Below the pieces are notes generated by a model, which saw nothing but the letters and a program-made list of their open reading frames with translations, ran no database searches and was not told where the DNA came from. Shown here piece by piece: positions 40,141-61,896 of a stretch of 64,000 nucleotides of DNA (positions are counted from its first letter, which is position 1; each line of letters begins with the position of its first letter). The position numbers were made by a program, and so were the translations under genes. The stretch comes from Trissonchulus latispiculum (Eukaryota > Nematoda > Enoplea > Enoplida > Ironidae), in assembly GCA_030248195.1 (NCBI GenBank), contig JASAND010020000.1, forward strand, positions 19,597-83,596. The letters are read 5' to 3'.

Positions 40141-43100
40141 TTGTCCTCATAAACATAGGTACATAGTGTCCGTGTCCCTGGAACTTTGGGTCTGGGGGGG
40201 TGGGTGGTAAATCTTGGCCGACCGAAATGTGATGGTGGGTACCCCCCAACCCTCCCCCAGAATTCGGACTTCAGAAATTTCGAAAAATGGCCAAAAAATG
40301 CAAAATTTTCTGTAATTTAGCCCTTTTTTCATCAAAATAAGGTTTGTATTTAACGCTTTAAGCGTTTTTGGTTTTTGCACCGTTTTAAAGCGATTTTGGG
40401 TCAAAATTTAGAAAAATTTTTCAAAAAATGACCATTTTTCGGCCAAATTTAGCTAACTTTTTGGGTCCAAAAATCGTTGGGGGGTTCGGGGGCATAGGTG
40501 TAACGGGGATTTGGGGTGGGGGGGCCCCCTCCCTCCCCCGGAATTTTGGGGGAAGGGCCCCCTTTTTAGACCCCCCCACGACCCCCCCCCAACCTCCCCC
40601 AAAAATTTTTTCAATTTTTATGTCAAAAATCGCATTTTCCGCCATAGCTCATGCCGAAAAACGTGAAATCATTAAGTAATTTTGACATTAGACATTTTTT
40701 AAACTCGAAAACTTGATTGCCAACATGTTTCTGAGTCCATAATAAGGTCAATATTGAGTTTAGAAGTCCATAAAATCGTTATAAACGTGTATTTCTCGCG
40801 ATAATAAACACGTTAAGCCAATAATTTGGACTTTTTTGAAAAATTTTGCAAAATGTACCCAATATTCGCGCCTTCGGCGCGACCCCCCCCCACCCCCATA
40901 GGTGAACCAGGCTACAGTTTGCCCCCTGTGAGACCTCCCCCCACGAGAAGGCCAGACCCCCCACCCCCCATACCCGACCTCGACTACTCCCCCCCCCAAG
41001 CCGAGCTCAGACCCCCCTCCCCCCTAAAATGGGGTTCAAACAAGAGAAAGAATGCCAAATTTTTGCAAAATTTTTTGGAATTTTTCAAAAATTTTCTGAA
41101 AAAATTGGCTGGAAATAGATAAAAACACTAAAAAATAAACTCTAATACACAATACGAGTAGTTTGTGAGTATATTTATGTTGAAAATAGCAGATTTTATG
41201 TCCAAAAAGGGCTATTTTTAGCTGAAAAAATTTGGGTACAGTTTGGGTACAGTTTTTCTCGAAAATTTCCTATTTTTTAGACCCCCCCAAGCCAGATTTG
41301 GACTTTTTACTCCCCCCCCCCCAACCCAAACAGGTGGTACACCTATGCCCCCTCCCCCCAGTGGCGGGTCCAGGATGTTGAAAAGGGGGGGCCCGCTGAA
41401 AAATTTTTCTGGGGGGGGGGGTAACCAAATTTTTCCCGGGGGGGGGGGGTAAAAATTTGCTTTTTCCAGGAACAAAATATTTTTACAAGAAAATATTGTG
41501 TATGGAAAGGTTACTTCACTTGCCAATTGAAAAACAACTACATCCCGTGAGTGAAGCAAAGCATGGAGATTTAATATACACAAGAAGCACACGGGCAGAG
41601 CCCCCCAGAAGTTGAAGAATTTTTTGAAATTGGAAAGAAATCCGTCATGCAAACTTTTGAAAAGATTAAATAAATAAAATGGAGATTATATACCTAAGTA
41701 ACTTACGAAGTGAAAAACTTGCAGTAAAATAGTATAAGTATATATATATATATATATACAAGGAATGGTGGCAATAAAAGGACAAGCTACAATGGCAACA
41801 AAGATAATGTGCGAAACGGGGGGTATGGGGGGCGGAGCCCCCCAGAAGTTGAAGAATTTTTTGAAATCGTGGAAAATTCAGCAGTTCAAATGTTTAAAAA
41901 GATTAGTTAAGATGAGATGAGTTATTGAGTTGTATAATCGATCAGTGGAAAACCAAAACCGGAATTGGATTCTTTTCAGAATTTTTCACTTCCACGATTT
42001 ATTCTAGAACACTTTCAGAAGCTGCCAATTATCAATCTTGCATTGCCCATTTATATATATATATACGTTATGAAAGCAAAATGAAATTTGTAAATATATA
42101 TATAAATATAAGCCGGTATATAGTCATAAAATAAACTGAAAGCGTTGAGTACAATTAATTATAAATGTATACTTACAAAACAGGAAAGGAAACAAAATAG
42201 AAGACACTTTAAGAGACAGAAGTTCTGTCACAGAATTAAGTACGTAATAAAGCAGCACGGAAGTATAAGTGCGCCGCAGGCGAAATTTTTTAAAAATTTG
42301 TGGAATTTATTAAAATTATGCTTAATTTTCACTCTTAATATGCATTATAAACAGCTGAAAAAATTTTCTAGAGGGGGGCCCGGAATGTCAAAGGAGGGGG
42401 CCCAAATCGCAAAGGGGGGGGCCCCCCGGGCCCCCCCCCTGGATCCGCCACTGCCCCCCCCCCAGTTGGGGGGGCCCAAAAATTTCTGGGGGGGTTGGAA
42501 AAATGGCTGGGGGGGTTACCCCCCCCCAATTACACCTGTGTTCGGGGGGGGGGGGGGGGTAGCATATTTTCCCTTAAAATTTTTGTTGGGGGGGGGTAAA
42601 CTTCGGAAATTTGGTGATCGACCCCCGAAATGTGACGGGGAGTACCCCCCCCGAACCCCCCCCCCCCAAAATTCGGACCTCAGAAAATTCAAAAAATGGC
42701 CAAAAAATGCAAAATTTTCTGTAATTTAGCCCTTTTGTCATCAAAATAAGGCTTGTTCTTAACGTTTTAGGCGTTTTTGAACCGTTTTAAAGCGATTTTA
42801 GGCCAAAATTTTAGAAAAATTTTTCAAAAAATGACCATTTTTCGACCAAATTTAGCTAACTTTTTGGGTCCAAAAATCGTTGGGGGGGGTTCGGGGGGGG
42901 GGTAGCCAAAAGTGGGGGGAGGGATAGTCCAAAAATCTGGGAGGGGGTAAATTTGGTCGAAAATTTTGGGGGGGGGGTTACCCCCCCCCCCCCCCTAAGG
43001 AAACTATGGGGGGTAGCCAAAAGTTGGGGGAGGGTAAGTCAAAAAATCTGGGTGGGGGGGTTAAGTTGGTCGAAAATTTTGGGGGGATACCCCCATAGAT

Positions 43101-44310
43101 GTGTTAGTTAGGGACCCCCCCACCGAAATGACAAATTTTGGCGACCCCCCTCCAGATTTTCAGAATTTTTGCTACGCCCACCAGATTGTTGGCCAAAAAG
43201 TGGCCAAAAATGGCATAAAATCGAAAATTTAGGGGGGTCCCCAACCCTCCGTCGGGAACCCCCCCCCAGATTTTTTGCCCTGCCACTCCTTTGCTTTCCC
43301 CCCGCCCACCTAGGAAACTATGCATAGGTATACCAGGCTACAGTTCACCCCCTGTGAGACCAGAGAGGCCAGACCTCCCTCCCCCCCACCCGACCTCAAC
43401 TACTCCCCCCAAGCCGAGCTCAAACCCCCCTCCCCCCCTAAAATTGGGTCCAAACCAAGTACAAAATGCAAAATGTTAAAAAAATTTTTGCAATTTCTGA
43501 AATTTTTTGAAAAAATTCGAAAATATGGCTATAGATCAGCTATAAGCTGCTAAAGACGGTTATTTATAGCAATTAAAAGGTAATATACACAATTATAAAC
43601 CACAGTCTGAGTTAATTTAGGCATATTTTAGCACAAATTCGTCAATTTTTAAGCCCTATTTTCGCATAAGAATACTATTGACAGAAGCTTTTGAGTACGT
43701 TTAATGTATATAACTGTACATCGAAAAAGGAGCATTTTCAGCTAAAAAAATCTTGGGTACGGTTTGGGGGGTCCTCCCTCCAAATTTCGGATTTTGGTGG
43801 AGTCTCCCCCGATCCAAATTTGAACCTTCTACTCCCCCGCAACCCAAACAGGTGGTACACCTGCGCTCATAAAGGCCAAAAATGAGTAAAAATCTCCGGG
43901 GAAGCCTTTTTTGAAAGATTGAAGATTTGAAAGATGACAGAAGGGAAATTTTTGACAGTTTGGCCTGAGCGAATTTTTCGGTGCAAATTTGGTACTAAAA
44001 CGGGCACCCTTTGGTTTTGGGGGTGGAGTCCTGGGGAAGATGATGGGGGTCCCGCTCCCGGTCATCGTTTCCTTTGGGGGGTTGGGGGAGTTGGAGTATA
44101 TATCTCAGTATCCCCCCAAAATTTTTGGCCAACTTTATCCTCTCCCAGAATTTTGACATACATTACATGGTACCCTCCTCCAAATTTCGGCTCCCCCCCC
44201 CCGAAATTTACAAAATTTTGCTAATTTTTGGCCCCGGTCGGTACCGGGGCATGACCACCGGGGAAAGGCCTGGCTACCGGGGCCGGGGCCAGGCCCCGGT
44301 GCATCCCTAA
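40140..44310. repeat. G/C-homopolymer-rich repeat region with a 1.2-kb unit in two copies
   Basis: Dozens of G or C runs of six or more alternate with aaaattttt strings. A unit is present twice in the same order: 40180-41340 and about 42600-43862. Matching landmarks are aaaatgcaaaattttctgt (40297 and 42703), the gaccatttttcg block (40429 and 42832), ccaggctacagt (40907 and 43333) and acccaaacaggtggtacacc (41324 and 43842). Long open frames here are low-complexity Pro/Gly/Phe strings. At 44230-44310 an array of GGCCCCGG/CCGGGG ends in ggtgcatcccta, which looks like one end of a further hAT-like element. Confidence 0.75.
41359..42453. mobile_element. hAT-like element with CAGTGGCGG ends inserted in the G/C region
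   Basis: Starts CAGTGGCGGGTCCAGG and ends CCTGGATCCGCCACTG; ends of this type are well known among hAT elements. Flanks are C runs, so an 8-bp duplication cannot be judged. The interior holds two copies of a module cggagccccccagaagttga (near 41598 and 41832), a (TA)n run near 41735 and no transposase frame. Confidence 0.7.
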
Positions 44311-45620
44311 TATAAATTACAGGAGAAAATAAGATTTTGTAGACAAAAATTTAATCTCCTAGAATGTTGCTTCATTGCTTGCCTGATGGATAATATTAAA
44401 GCCAGGCTGCTGGTAACGAGTTTTTTTGCAGTTATATATATTGCGTTTTATGGCTTTAACATTTGTTTGACTGCAATGAGGCCTAGCGAAGAGCTTCAAA
44501 ATGAGCCATAAAACATCTCTCTAGCACTTACGGTTGGTGAGAAATTTTCGGCCAAACCGATGGGAAAAACCCAGCCGAAATTTTTGCTGGAAACATGCCA
44601 GAACAGTTTTGACTATACCATCCGAAAGAGCGGGTCATTTTAGTACATCTGCATCACAAATATCAATATTTTTGCAAAAGTTCAAGTCAAATTGACTTTT
44701 GAAAATTTTGTACGTTTAATTACAAAAGACAAATTTTAGAAATTTGCCAAATTTCTGTAGTTTAGCATCCTTTCTCATAGAAAACGTGTTTTTATTGCAT
44801 TTGATGCCAAACCCGACCTATTAATGAAGAGTGAAACATTAATGAACCTAGTGAAAAATTAACGATTTTTGACGAAATTGAAAAATTTGGTTTGAAATGG
44901 CACCATATCAGATTTTGCCACCTGGACCACACATAGAAAGCTGAACCTAGGTAAAATCTATACCAAATTGATCAGGAGACTATTGAGCTAAGAAATGCAT
45001 GAATTTTTCCTTTGATGCTAATGGTTAGAAAAACTTTCATTTAGAAATTTGGGGTTTAACCGCCGAGTTGTCTAGGTCACCTCCAGGTAGCACCACAAGC
45101 ACTAAAGCGAAATTGCATACACCGTCGTGAAATTCGCGACATCTCTGTGAAAAACTGTAATCCGTTTTTGGCTAGGTCTTTCCAGTAGTTCAGGGTGACC
45201 CCCCCGAAGTTGACCCTGTCTGACCCCCAGTTGGGACCAAAATTTTCAAAGTCTCAAAAAATTTGCTGAGAGGCGGCGGGAGCTACAATAATATACCCTC
45301 TAGGATAGTTTTGGACGCTCTTTAAGTAAGATAGGGTATTAAAATAATCTAGCTAATATGGGTGCTGACTCACACTGGCGTTGGTTTTTTTCCGCATCTC
45401 GAACTGGGTTTTTCCGCCGCGCCATATAAACCGTCTGGCTAGCTACAGTCTAGGCTAGCGAGGCTACAGGCTAGCGAGTAATAACTTTATTTCGAAAATT
45501 GTTGTTTTTTACCTCCCTGACTATATGTAGCATGCTTTGCTTGTGGTTTTAGATTTTCTTAGATTTGTTTGAGATCTATATACGCCAACTAATTGTACTT
45601 TCTAAGCCAGTAGAGAACAC
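44311..45620. other. Upstream region of the Rac gene
   Basis: No supported gene. Around 45427-45480 the phrase ggctagc/ctaggctagcg is repeated (gtctggctagctacagtctaggctagcgaggctacaggctagcg read in parts). Thirteen bases before the Rac ATG the sequence tactttctaag could be a 5' UTR or trans-splice acceptor; this is speculative. Confidence 0.3.
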
Positions 45621-54765
<9,145 letters not shown>

Positions 54766-55470
54766 ACAATGCTAGTTTTCCTGTATCTATCCTACTTAGT
54801 AATCTATGCTTGGGTACATAAAGCTGTGGTTAATGGTAGGGGAGGGCATATTTGTGTTCTGCGCTTCAACTTCTGTGTTATTTCATCTGATATTGCTGCT
54901 TTGCACTTGCACAAGATTCTCAGATTTTTCTTTGCTCGTACAAAAGAAGCCGGTTTTTGCTCATTCATTTTGTAAAACGATGACTGTTGTTACTGATGCC
55001 GTAGACCTTTTACGTCAGATTGCTTCAGATTTATGGGTTGTAAAGTACGTAAGTTGGGATAACTACAGCGTTTTGTTTGACAGTGTTTTGTTGGTGAAAT
55101 TTGACAACGAATATTTAATACTGTAATGATATGTTTATGTAAATACTGACTGTGTTGTAGTGTTGAATTTTTAGCAGAGAAAAACAGTTTGTATGTGTAT
55201 TGTACTCTTCACTGTTAACAAATTTCGTGATTCAGTACGAGCGTTGCTCAAAATATGTAACGGAAAATTAAAGCTCACCTTTTAGCAAAATGTTTCAAAA
55301 ATGGAATTTAGGTAGACAGATTTCATTGATAACTCTAATATCTGGTTCACTGTTTTATGATGTTTGTGTGACACGTCTTTGACGAGAGCATTAATAACGT
55401 TTGCTGTCAAATTTCAAGTGCATTATTAATGTGATGTGATTATGATTGCAAAATTGTTCGAATAAATAAG
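54766..55470 (+). other. Rac 3' UTR with candidate poly(A) signals
   Basis: ATTAAA at 55267-55272 and AATAAA at 55461-55466 follow the stop codon by about 500 and 700 bp. Frames in between are short and unlike known proteins. Confidence 0.45.
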
Positions 55471-55596
55471 CGGTAACTTTTAGGGTAGTGAATTTTACGT
55501 AATAGTAGGAGAGAATCGTAAGTTAGGAAATGATGAGTGAGTGCTTGGCTTTCCCAGCACATTGAAGTTCACACTTACTGTCAATTGAGTATATAG

Positions 55597-56302
55597 TAGA
55601 GATGAGGATTTTGGCTCGCGGCTCGTGGCTCCCGAGCCGAGCTGGAGAACTGAAGCTCCGAGCCGAGCCGAGCCGACCCGACCCCAACAAAAAATAGTAG
55701 TTCGACCAAATTTCCCTGCTATATTTTCGAACTTGTTTAAGTAAAATTGCCAATAATTTCAGTAAAGACTAATAATAATAATTGCCAATAATTTTCTTTA
55801 GCTTTCTCGATACCTTCCAAGCAAATATTAATCTTTAGGCTGTCCTTGACGCCAACTTGTGTATGGTATTGATATACTTTTAGTAAGAAAAACTTTTGAC
55901 TTATTTCATTTTTTCGTCTCAGTTTTGGTTTCATAAAAAATCTTACCTGTAAATTCCATTATTCCGTGTTTCTGGGTATTTGTAGTATTTTTATTTTATC
56001 AGATAGCGAAAAAGTTGTAACTGCTTCTAGTATTCGAGTATATAATATGATCTTGAGAGGATAAAGATAAATCTTAATTTGTAATCATAACTGGTTACGA
56101 CTTCGTTAATAAATTTGACCAAGACAACAAGGAACAAAATAAAAATCCCATGCAATTTGGCGAATTTGAAATTTCAAGCTTGGCGAGCCGAGCCGAGCCG
56201 ACCCACTTTCAAAATTTTTCCGAGCCGAGCCGAGCCGGGTATGACCGCGAGCCGAGCCGACCTAACTTTCTCGCGAGCCGAGCCGAGCCGTCCTCATCTC
56301 TA
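55597..56302. mobile_element. 706-bp hAT-like MITE with CGAGCC arrays
   Basis: Target duplication gtatatag at 55589-55596 and 56303-56310. Ends TAGAGATGAGGA and TCCTCATCTCTA. Each end contains an array of GAGCCGAGCC units (about 55620-55680 and 56180-56290). AT-rich, non-coding centre. Confidence 0.9.
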
Positions 56303-56494
56303 GTATATAGTCGTTTTGCTAAATAGAGAAGCCCGTTGATTGCTTGCATATACAACTTCTACCCATCTTTTACTAACTGCAGACAATTTCGCCGCAGATC
56401 ACCTGAGATTACTCCATTCCTGCGCGCGCATAGGATATGATGTGTGGTTCCGTCTTCTTGGGCCTTGTTTCTTTTGGTGCACCGACTCGACTAG

Positions 56495-57302
56495 ATGCCA
56501 TGGAGACCCAGCCGGGCAGATGCGGCCGACCCTCAGGAGATACAGAACCTGCGCTTGCCATTATTAAGTGATCCAAATGCGTTCAGATTTTGGGAAGGTG
56601 TTTGAGGCTCAGTAAATTCAAAAATTAAATTTCAAATTTTTCAAGTTTTTTAATATTTTCGGATAGAATCGATGATGCTGAGCATTTTTCCTTCTTCCAG
56701 CAACATGTGAAAATGGTTCCTGCGATTTCTACAGCGGCTCTAACTGTAAAGATCAAAGGACAACGCCGCCTGTAACAGCAGTGATTGTGTGCCTATTGGC
56801 GGTGTCGCAGGGAAAATTTTCCCCCGTGAATTCTTTCCCCCCGGAAAAATTTCTCTAGGGAAATTTTTCCACCCGGAAGAATTTCACTGGAGATTTCTTT
56901 TCCCCCGGAAAAATTTCCCTAACATTAGTAAAATTTTGTGCTTAATGTATTGTATTTCTAGTAATAGTAGTTAAACTTTATAGATATTTTCATGTTACGT
57001 ATCCAATTATTTTAATATTTTATTCGTCGCTATTCTTTTCCTACCTTCAACAATCTACGTAAACTAAAAGTAATAGTAAAATTAAGGGGGGGCCTACGAA
57101 TTTCACTAAAAGTTCGATGTTGGAAAAGCTAGCTAGTCTTTTGCCACATAATAGTATTAGGTTTAGTGTAAAATCGTTTAAAGTTTGAAAGAATTCCATG
57201 CAGCGTAGCGTCCTGTGGAGCCATCAGAAGTTGGTGTTGTCGGTTCAAAGATCGACATGACACGTACACAAATTTCGCCTCGCCCTGATCGCTATGCGCA
57301 AG
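56495..57302 (+). CDS. Weak candidate exons of an unknown protein (possibly partial or decayed)
   Basis: Three stretches splice in phase: 56495-56597 (MPWRPSRADAADPQEIQNLR to AFRFWE, donor gtgttt), 56701-56771 (ATCENGSCDFYSGSNCKDQR, acceptor cttcttccag, donor gtaaca) and 57209-57302 (RPVEPSEVGVVGSKIDMTRT to RPDRYAQ, donor gtacgg). The middle one has an EGF-like Cys spacing. If its donor is not used it runs on into a hydrophobic VTAVIVCLLAV. They are GC-richer than surrounding DNA. No homology recognised, no end found, and a small inverted repeat (56806-56921) sits between exons two and three, so this may be a broken gene or chance. Confidence 0.25.
56806..56921. repeat. Small inverted repeat, CAGGGAAAATTTTCCC type
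   Basis: Starts cagggaaaattttccccc and ends cccggaaaaatttccct, with three intermediate ccccggaaaaattt-like units. Each unit is nearly palindromic. Possibly a miniature foldback. Confidence 0.55.
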
Positions 57303-58923
57303 GTACGGTACCCAAATTTTCCAGAACTAGTACTGACATATAGCGCTATGATATCATGCAAAATAATCCTTAGATCAATGTATACTTTTCTGTGAGATAC
57401 AATCAAAGTGCGAAAAGTTGGGTGTTGTAGGTCTATACGGGTGGAGGTTAACTAATATCTAATGAGCTGTGGTTTATCAAATGAACCCAGCTTTGTTCCA
57501 ATTAATACTCCAAGTATCTGTCTTAACTTTTGTAAAAATGACGAGATTTCGTTAATCCCTGCGTTCGCAGTGCTAGAAGATTACATTATCGATATTGTGG
57601 CTGTTATTTGGTGCCATTTAGAAGATGTGAGCCAATTACTCCAAATAACTGTGGCAGAATCGGTAGAAACTTTGCGCATTGCATGCCAGTGAATGTACCA
57701 AGATGTGCAGAAAGCTAGGTCACTAAACCTCGCTTCAATGTTTAGAAATGCTAGATTGATTTCTCCAAGTATGGATGGCGATCGCTCCAAAAAGCTCTAA
57801 GACTGTTGTAAGCGCATACTGAACGAAGGAAGCGTCATATCAAAAAAACGAATTTCATATTCGGATTCAGCAGGTCAAATTACCCCTATAAGCATCTTTA
57901 CGGCAAAATTTTTTGACCCCATTTTTACTGCGCGTAGATAACTTTTCAGGCCTAAAAATAAGGGTTGTTTCTTAACAAAAAGTTTGCCAGCACACTAACC
58001 AGAAACCAAAACCCTCGAAACTCACAGACAGTTTGCCCCTATTAGAGCCTAATTTGGTAAAAAGCTGGGTAGGCTAGGGGCTGTCAATTTTATTAAATCA
58101 AAAACGGCGCACGGTCACATTGCAACTTTTTGCCAAATTTCAAACTTTGAGTTGTTACAGCTGAAGAAGGAAGCAACGCTCGAAAGCCGGAATACTTTTA
58201 CTATTTAGCACAACAAGTAACAGATAACATTTGTGGCTGAAAGTTTCAGAATTGGTCAAACCGTTAATCCACCAGAGCTGAAAAACCTTTTTAAAGGGAA
58301 CTGTCAAGGCTGTGGTAGCGCGTATCCCCTGAAGGACGGCCACGCCTTGGGTTATCTCGGATAAACGCTGAGCTGAGAGACAAGTGCCTAAGGCACTCGT
58401 TGGGAGGATATGATTTCTAGTGTGGAAATTTCCTTGTTTGGAAACTATACGAACTTCGGAACGAATATGCAAATTAGAAATTCGACATTTCCGTAATATG
58501 CAAATTAGTTTTGACAATATTTAAGGGGGGGAATTTTCGTCATTTTCGGGTCACTTTCAATTGAACCCAAATTGATCATCAGATTGGAAAGCTCTGGAGG
58601 ATCTTCAAGGTTAGAGGTTGGTATGGGAGGTTGGGGATAAATTTATTGTACACGGTCGTATTTTGTAATTTGTTCCTATAAAATTATGTCTTCTTTGAAA
58701 TAAACCCAATTTTGTTTGAATTTTATTCTTAGCTTCAAAATCACACACTCAACACGAACCTTAGCAATCTCTCTACTCTTAACCAAATTTCTATACTAGC
58801 TAGATGTCAGACATGCTAGAATTTTTAAATTCTAGCCTTGGCTTCATGATCCTCAACTTCTAGCGCAGTAAGAAATCACTGCGCCGAGGTTCATCCTAAT
58901 TTAATGTAGGCAACACATTTCAT
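57303..58923. other. Unassigned DNA
   Basis: No supported gene. Frames at 57462-57692 (+) and 58155-58517 (-) lack recognisable domains and codon or splice support. Confidence 0.3.
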
Positions 58924-58927
58924 TTAA

Positions 58928-59913
58928 GGTGGTGATTCCTTTTAGAGACATCAACTTTGAACCCTTATTACTCATTCATTCCTAGGGGTTAAGAAGCCAT
59001 TTTTATATCGAAATGGAGCTTAACATTTTCTCTTTCTATTGAATACAGTAAACCTAACTTTAGTTCTTGGAAATTATTTTACTGCATTTTCGAAGTAATT
59101 TAATTTTCCAGATTTTTTGCAAACTAAGGTTAATTTTTTCCTGAGGCGTCAGCCACATCATTCGATTCTACTATTAAATAGCTGGGGACCCTTTTTTAAT
59201 TAGGTATTATGAAACCGCTCTTGGTTATAAAGAAATTAGCTAAAATGTAAGCGCAACCCGGATTTTGCCTACTTTTCCCAACTTTGGCAAGCGACCACTT
59301 TAGCTAAAAAGCAGCAATCGGGGCAACTAAAAAAGGGTCCCTGGGTATTTTTGTGTAAAACACGTCCAGTAAGTGGCAACCCTCTAGCTTGCATAGTGAA
59401 TGCCCCACAATCGCTGGAAAAAATTTGGTCATGTTTTTGCAAAAACTACATTTTTTAAGATTGCAGCGTACGGGATAGCAGCTAGAAGATTATAATATCA
59501 CAGATAATTGGCCTCGACGAGACCTTCAAATTGACACCCTTTGTTTAATTTTACGGCTTGCATAGCTCAAGAAATGGCGGATTACTTGATTTCTGCAAAA
59601 ATGACCAGTTTTTAACGCCAAAATAAGAAAATCAGCTATATCTCACAATAGAGAAAAGCTAGAAAGGAGCTTCAAAAAGCAAAAATGTAGAGGTCGACAA
59701 GATCTTTCGAATGCATACAATTATAGCTATGCAGCTACCGCCTAAATGTCAAAACTTGGCAAAAACCGCCCTGAACGGAGAGGTCAAAGTTTTGAAGCGG
59801 GATCGCGCGGAGGGTGTTAGAATGCTAAAAGAACTTATTTTGGAAAGTTTCATCAAATTTCATCTTGATTTGAACCGTCAACCAATAATATGAGCCCAAA
59901 AGGAATCACCACC
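58928..59913 (+). mobile_element. TTAA-type element, third copy (986 bp)
   Basis: TTAA at 58924-58927 and 59914-59917, ends GGTGGTGATTCCTTTTAG and AAAAGGAATCACCACC. Closely similar throughout to 29596-30577, in the same orientation, e.g. ggcaactaaaaaagggtccc and gcgcggagggtgttag. Confidence 0.88.
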
Positions 59914-60063
59914 TTAAATTAACATACCTACAGTTAATTCCAGTTTTTCAGTGTGTTTGACATTTTAATCTAATTCTATTTCGATATTATGTAAGTTTTA
60001 GAACATGAACTTAAATTTTGTTTTTGTTTTAGAGAGAAGATCAACGGCACAGGAGGTGTGCAT

Positions 60064-61888
60064 TAGAGTTGGGACCGGTTCCACTAGAACCGGTTGGAAC
60101 CGGAACCGGAACCGGAACCGAACCGGAAGGAATTTTAGAACCGGAACCTTTAGGATTTGGAACCGGCCGGTTCCACTCTTAAAAATGGACGAACTAATTT
60201 TTTTGCAGGAGTTTAAATTTTGCAAAAGCTGGATTTTGTTTTTGTGGTTGCCATTCACTGTCGCCATTCATATTGTCTTTTTCAAGCTAGTGACTGAAAT
60301 TGAAACTAAAAATCTAGTTTGAACTGAAACTAAACAAATTTAGACCTGAAGGCGAAATATGTATGTAGGATAAGACTGATAATAATTAAGAGTTTCAAAC
60401 TAAACGTGAAATGAAGGTACAATTATTGGGACTGAAACTGAAGCTGACACTCCATAGAATAAATTTAGACCCTAAACTGAAAACGACAGCTTCAGCTTCC
60501 ACTGAAGGTGACACAAACTCACCGCTTCCCCTTTTCAGGCGATCGAGGCACGTTTCAGGTTTCACTAAAGCCGAGGCATTGAATTAAGAGAAATTTCAAA
60601 TGTTTCTTTGAATCAACACTGGTGACATTATCCTGTCTGTTAAGGCAAAAATTAAATGTTAAACATACTTGAAAAATTAGGAACATGACATTGTAAGGGA
60701 AAATTTCTACTTCCTTTATTCCGGAAGGAATTTCGTAATTTTTTGTTTTCATGCTTCTGATTTTTCAAATTTTGTTAAGTAATTTTGTGTGTATTACAAA
60801 ATGCAGCTGTGAAAATGTCTCTAAATTAATTTTAACGAATTTTTGAAATTTTCTGTTCTAAAATTCCAATTGTATATAATTGATGAAAGACGGGCACTTT
60901 CGTTCAGACGTGAACGATACATCGCCGAATGAAAACTTTAACCAGCTTACATATTTGAATATTAACCTCATAGAAAAGATGAGAGCTCGATGGGATGTAG
61001 TCGGAAATTGAGTATATCTTCTCAAAAAATTGGTAAATGGAAGGTGGTGTTGTCAGCACGCAAGATTTAAGCAACACTTTTTTTAAAAAAATAGTAAATT
61101 TTAGAGGAGTAGAAAACTTCGAAAGTTGAGTATTATTTTCGTATTTTTAAGCTATCGGCAACGGAGACGAAAGTCAATCAAAGTTCAAATAATGGAACAG
61201 CATGTAGAAGTATCTGTTAGCTATTTTGTGTAATCAAGCGACTGTACATTTCCAGGTTGAATATAACTTTAATATATAAATGTTCTTCCTTCCAATTTGG
61301 CTTTCAGCTTTTAAATATTTTAAATGCATTTAAATGTTTTGGAAACTATTTGCTTCCGACACTGTACTCTTTTTAAAGAAATAAAAATTTGAGCTCCAGT
61401 ATATATATCTCAATTCTCAGCATGTTTTACTGAAACGTTGTGCAGTTTACAAGATTCTGTTCAGAAGGCGCTGTCTGTATTTAGATGCACAGTAGAATCT
61501 CACCGTGAATTATCGAAACAATTTGCTCGACCATACTAAAGTTTTAATTTTTTTACAAGTTTTAGTGTATGTTGTGCATATAGTAACAGCATTTGTAATG
61601 GAGCAAATTCAAGGTAAGGCAAAAACTTTAAACTTCTAAGTAAACAAAAAAGTTTAACCCAGTTGGTTATTATCGCATTACCTATTCCAATTGTTTTGCA
61701 GTATTGCCTTATAATTTTGATTGTATAACCCTTGCTGGGGGCCTGCATCCAATATTAAATAATGTTAAGATCTAACTACGAATTTTGTACTTGGAACCGG
61801 GAACCGGAAGATAGAACCGGAACCGGAACCGGTACTCTAGAACCGGAACCGGAACCGGTTTTGAAAATTGGAACCGGTCCCAACTCTA
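60064..61888 (-). mobile_element. hAT-like CCGGTT-array element (copy 2, inverted)
   Basis: Target duplication gtgtgcat at 60056-60063 and 61889-61896; ends TAGAGTTGGGACCGGTTCC and complement. Reverse complement of 23838-26804 without the nested CAGGG element (single atgcaggc near 61741). About 285 bp (near 61385-61670) are present here but not in copy 1. Both copies share a 65-70-residue frame (NFCLNRxDNVTSVDSKKHLK) that seems to reflect DNA identity, not a selected gene. Confidence 0.88.
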
Positions 61889-61896
61889 GTGTGCAT

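Noticed and set aside
41218..41652. 144-residue antisense open frame
   Set aside because: Starts in repeat DNA and is rich in Pro/Gly from homopolymer tracts; spans the CAGTGGCGG element border.
42145..42729. 194-residue open frame with Pro/Gly runs
   Set aside because: Crosses the end of a transposon into G/C homopolymer runs; composition is dictated by the runs.
57462..57790. Open frames on both strands (76 and 69 aa)
   Set aside because: No recognised domain, no splice support and unremarkable composition; a coding role cannot be shown.
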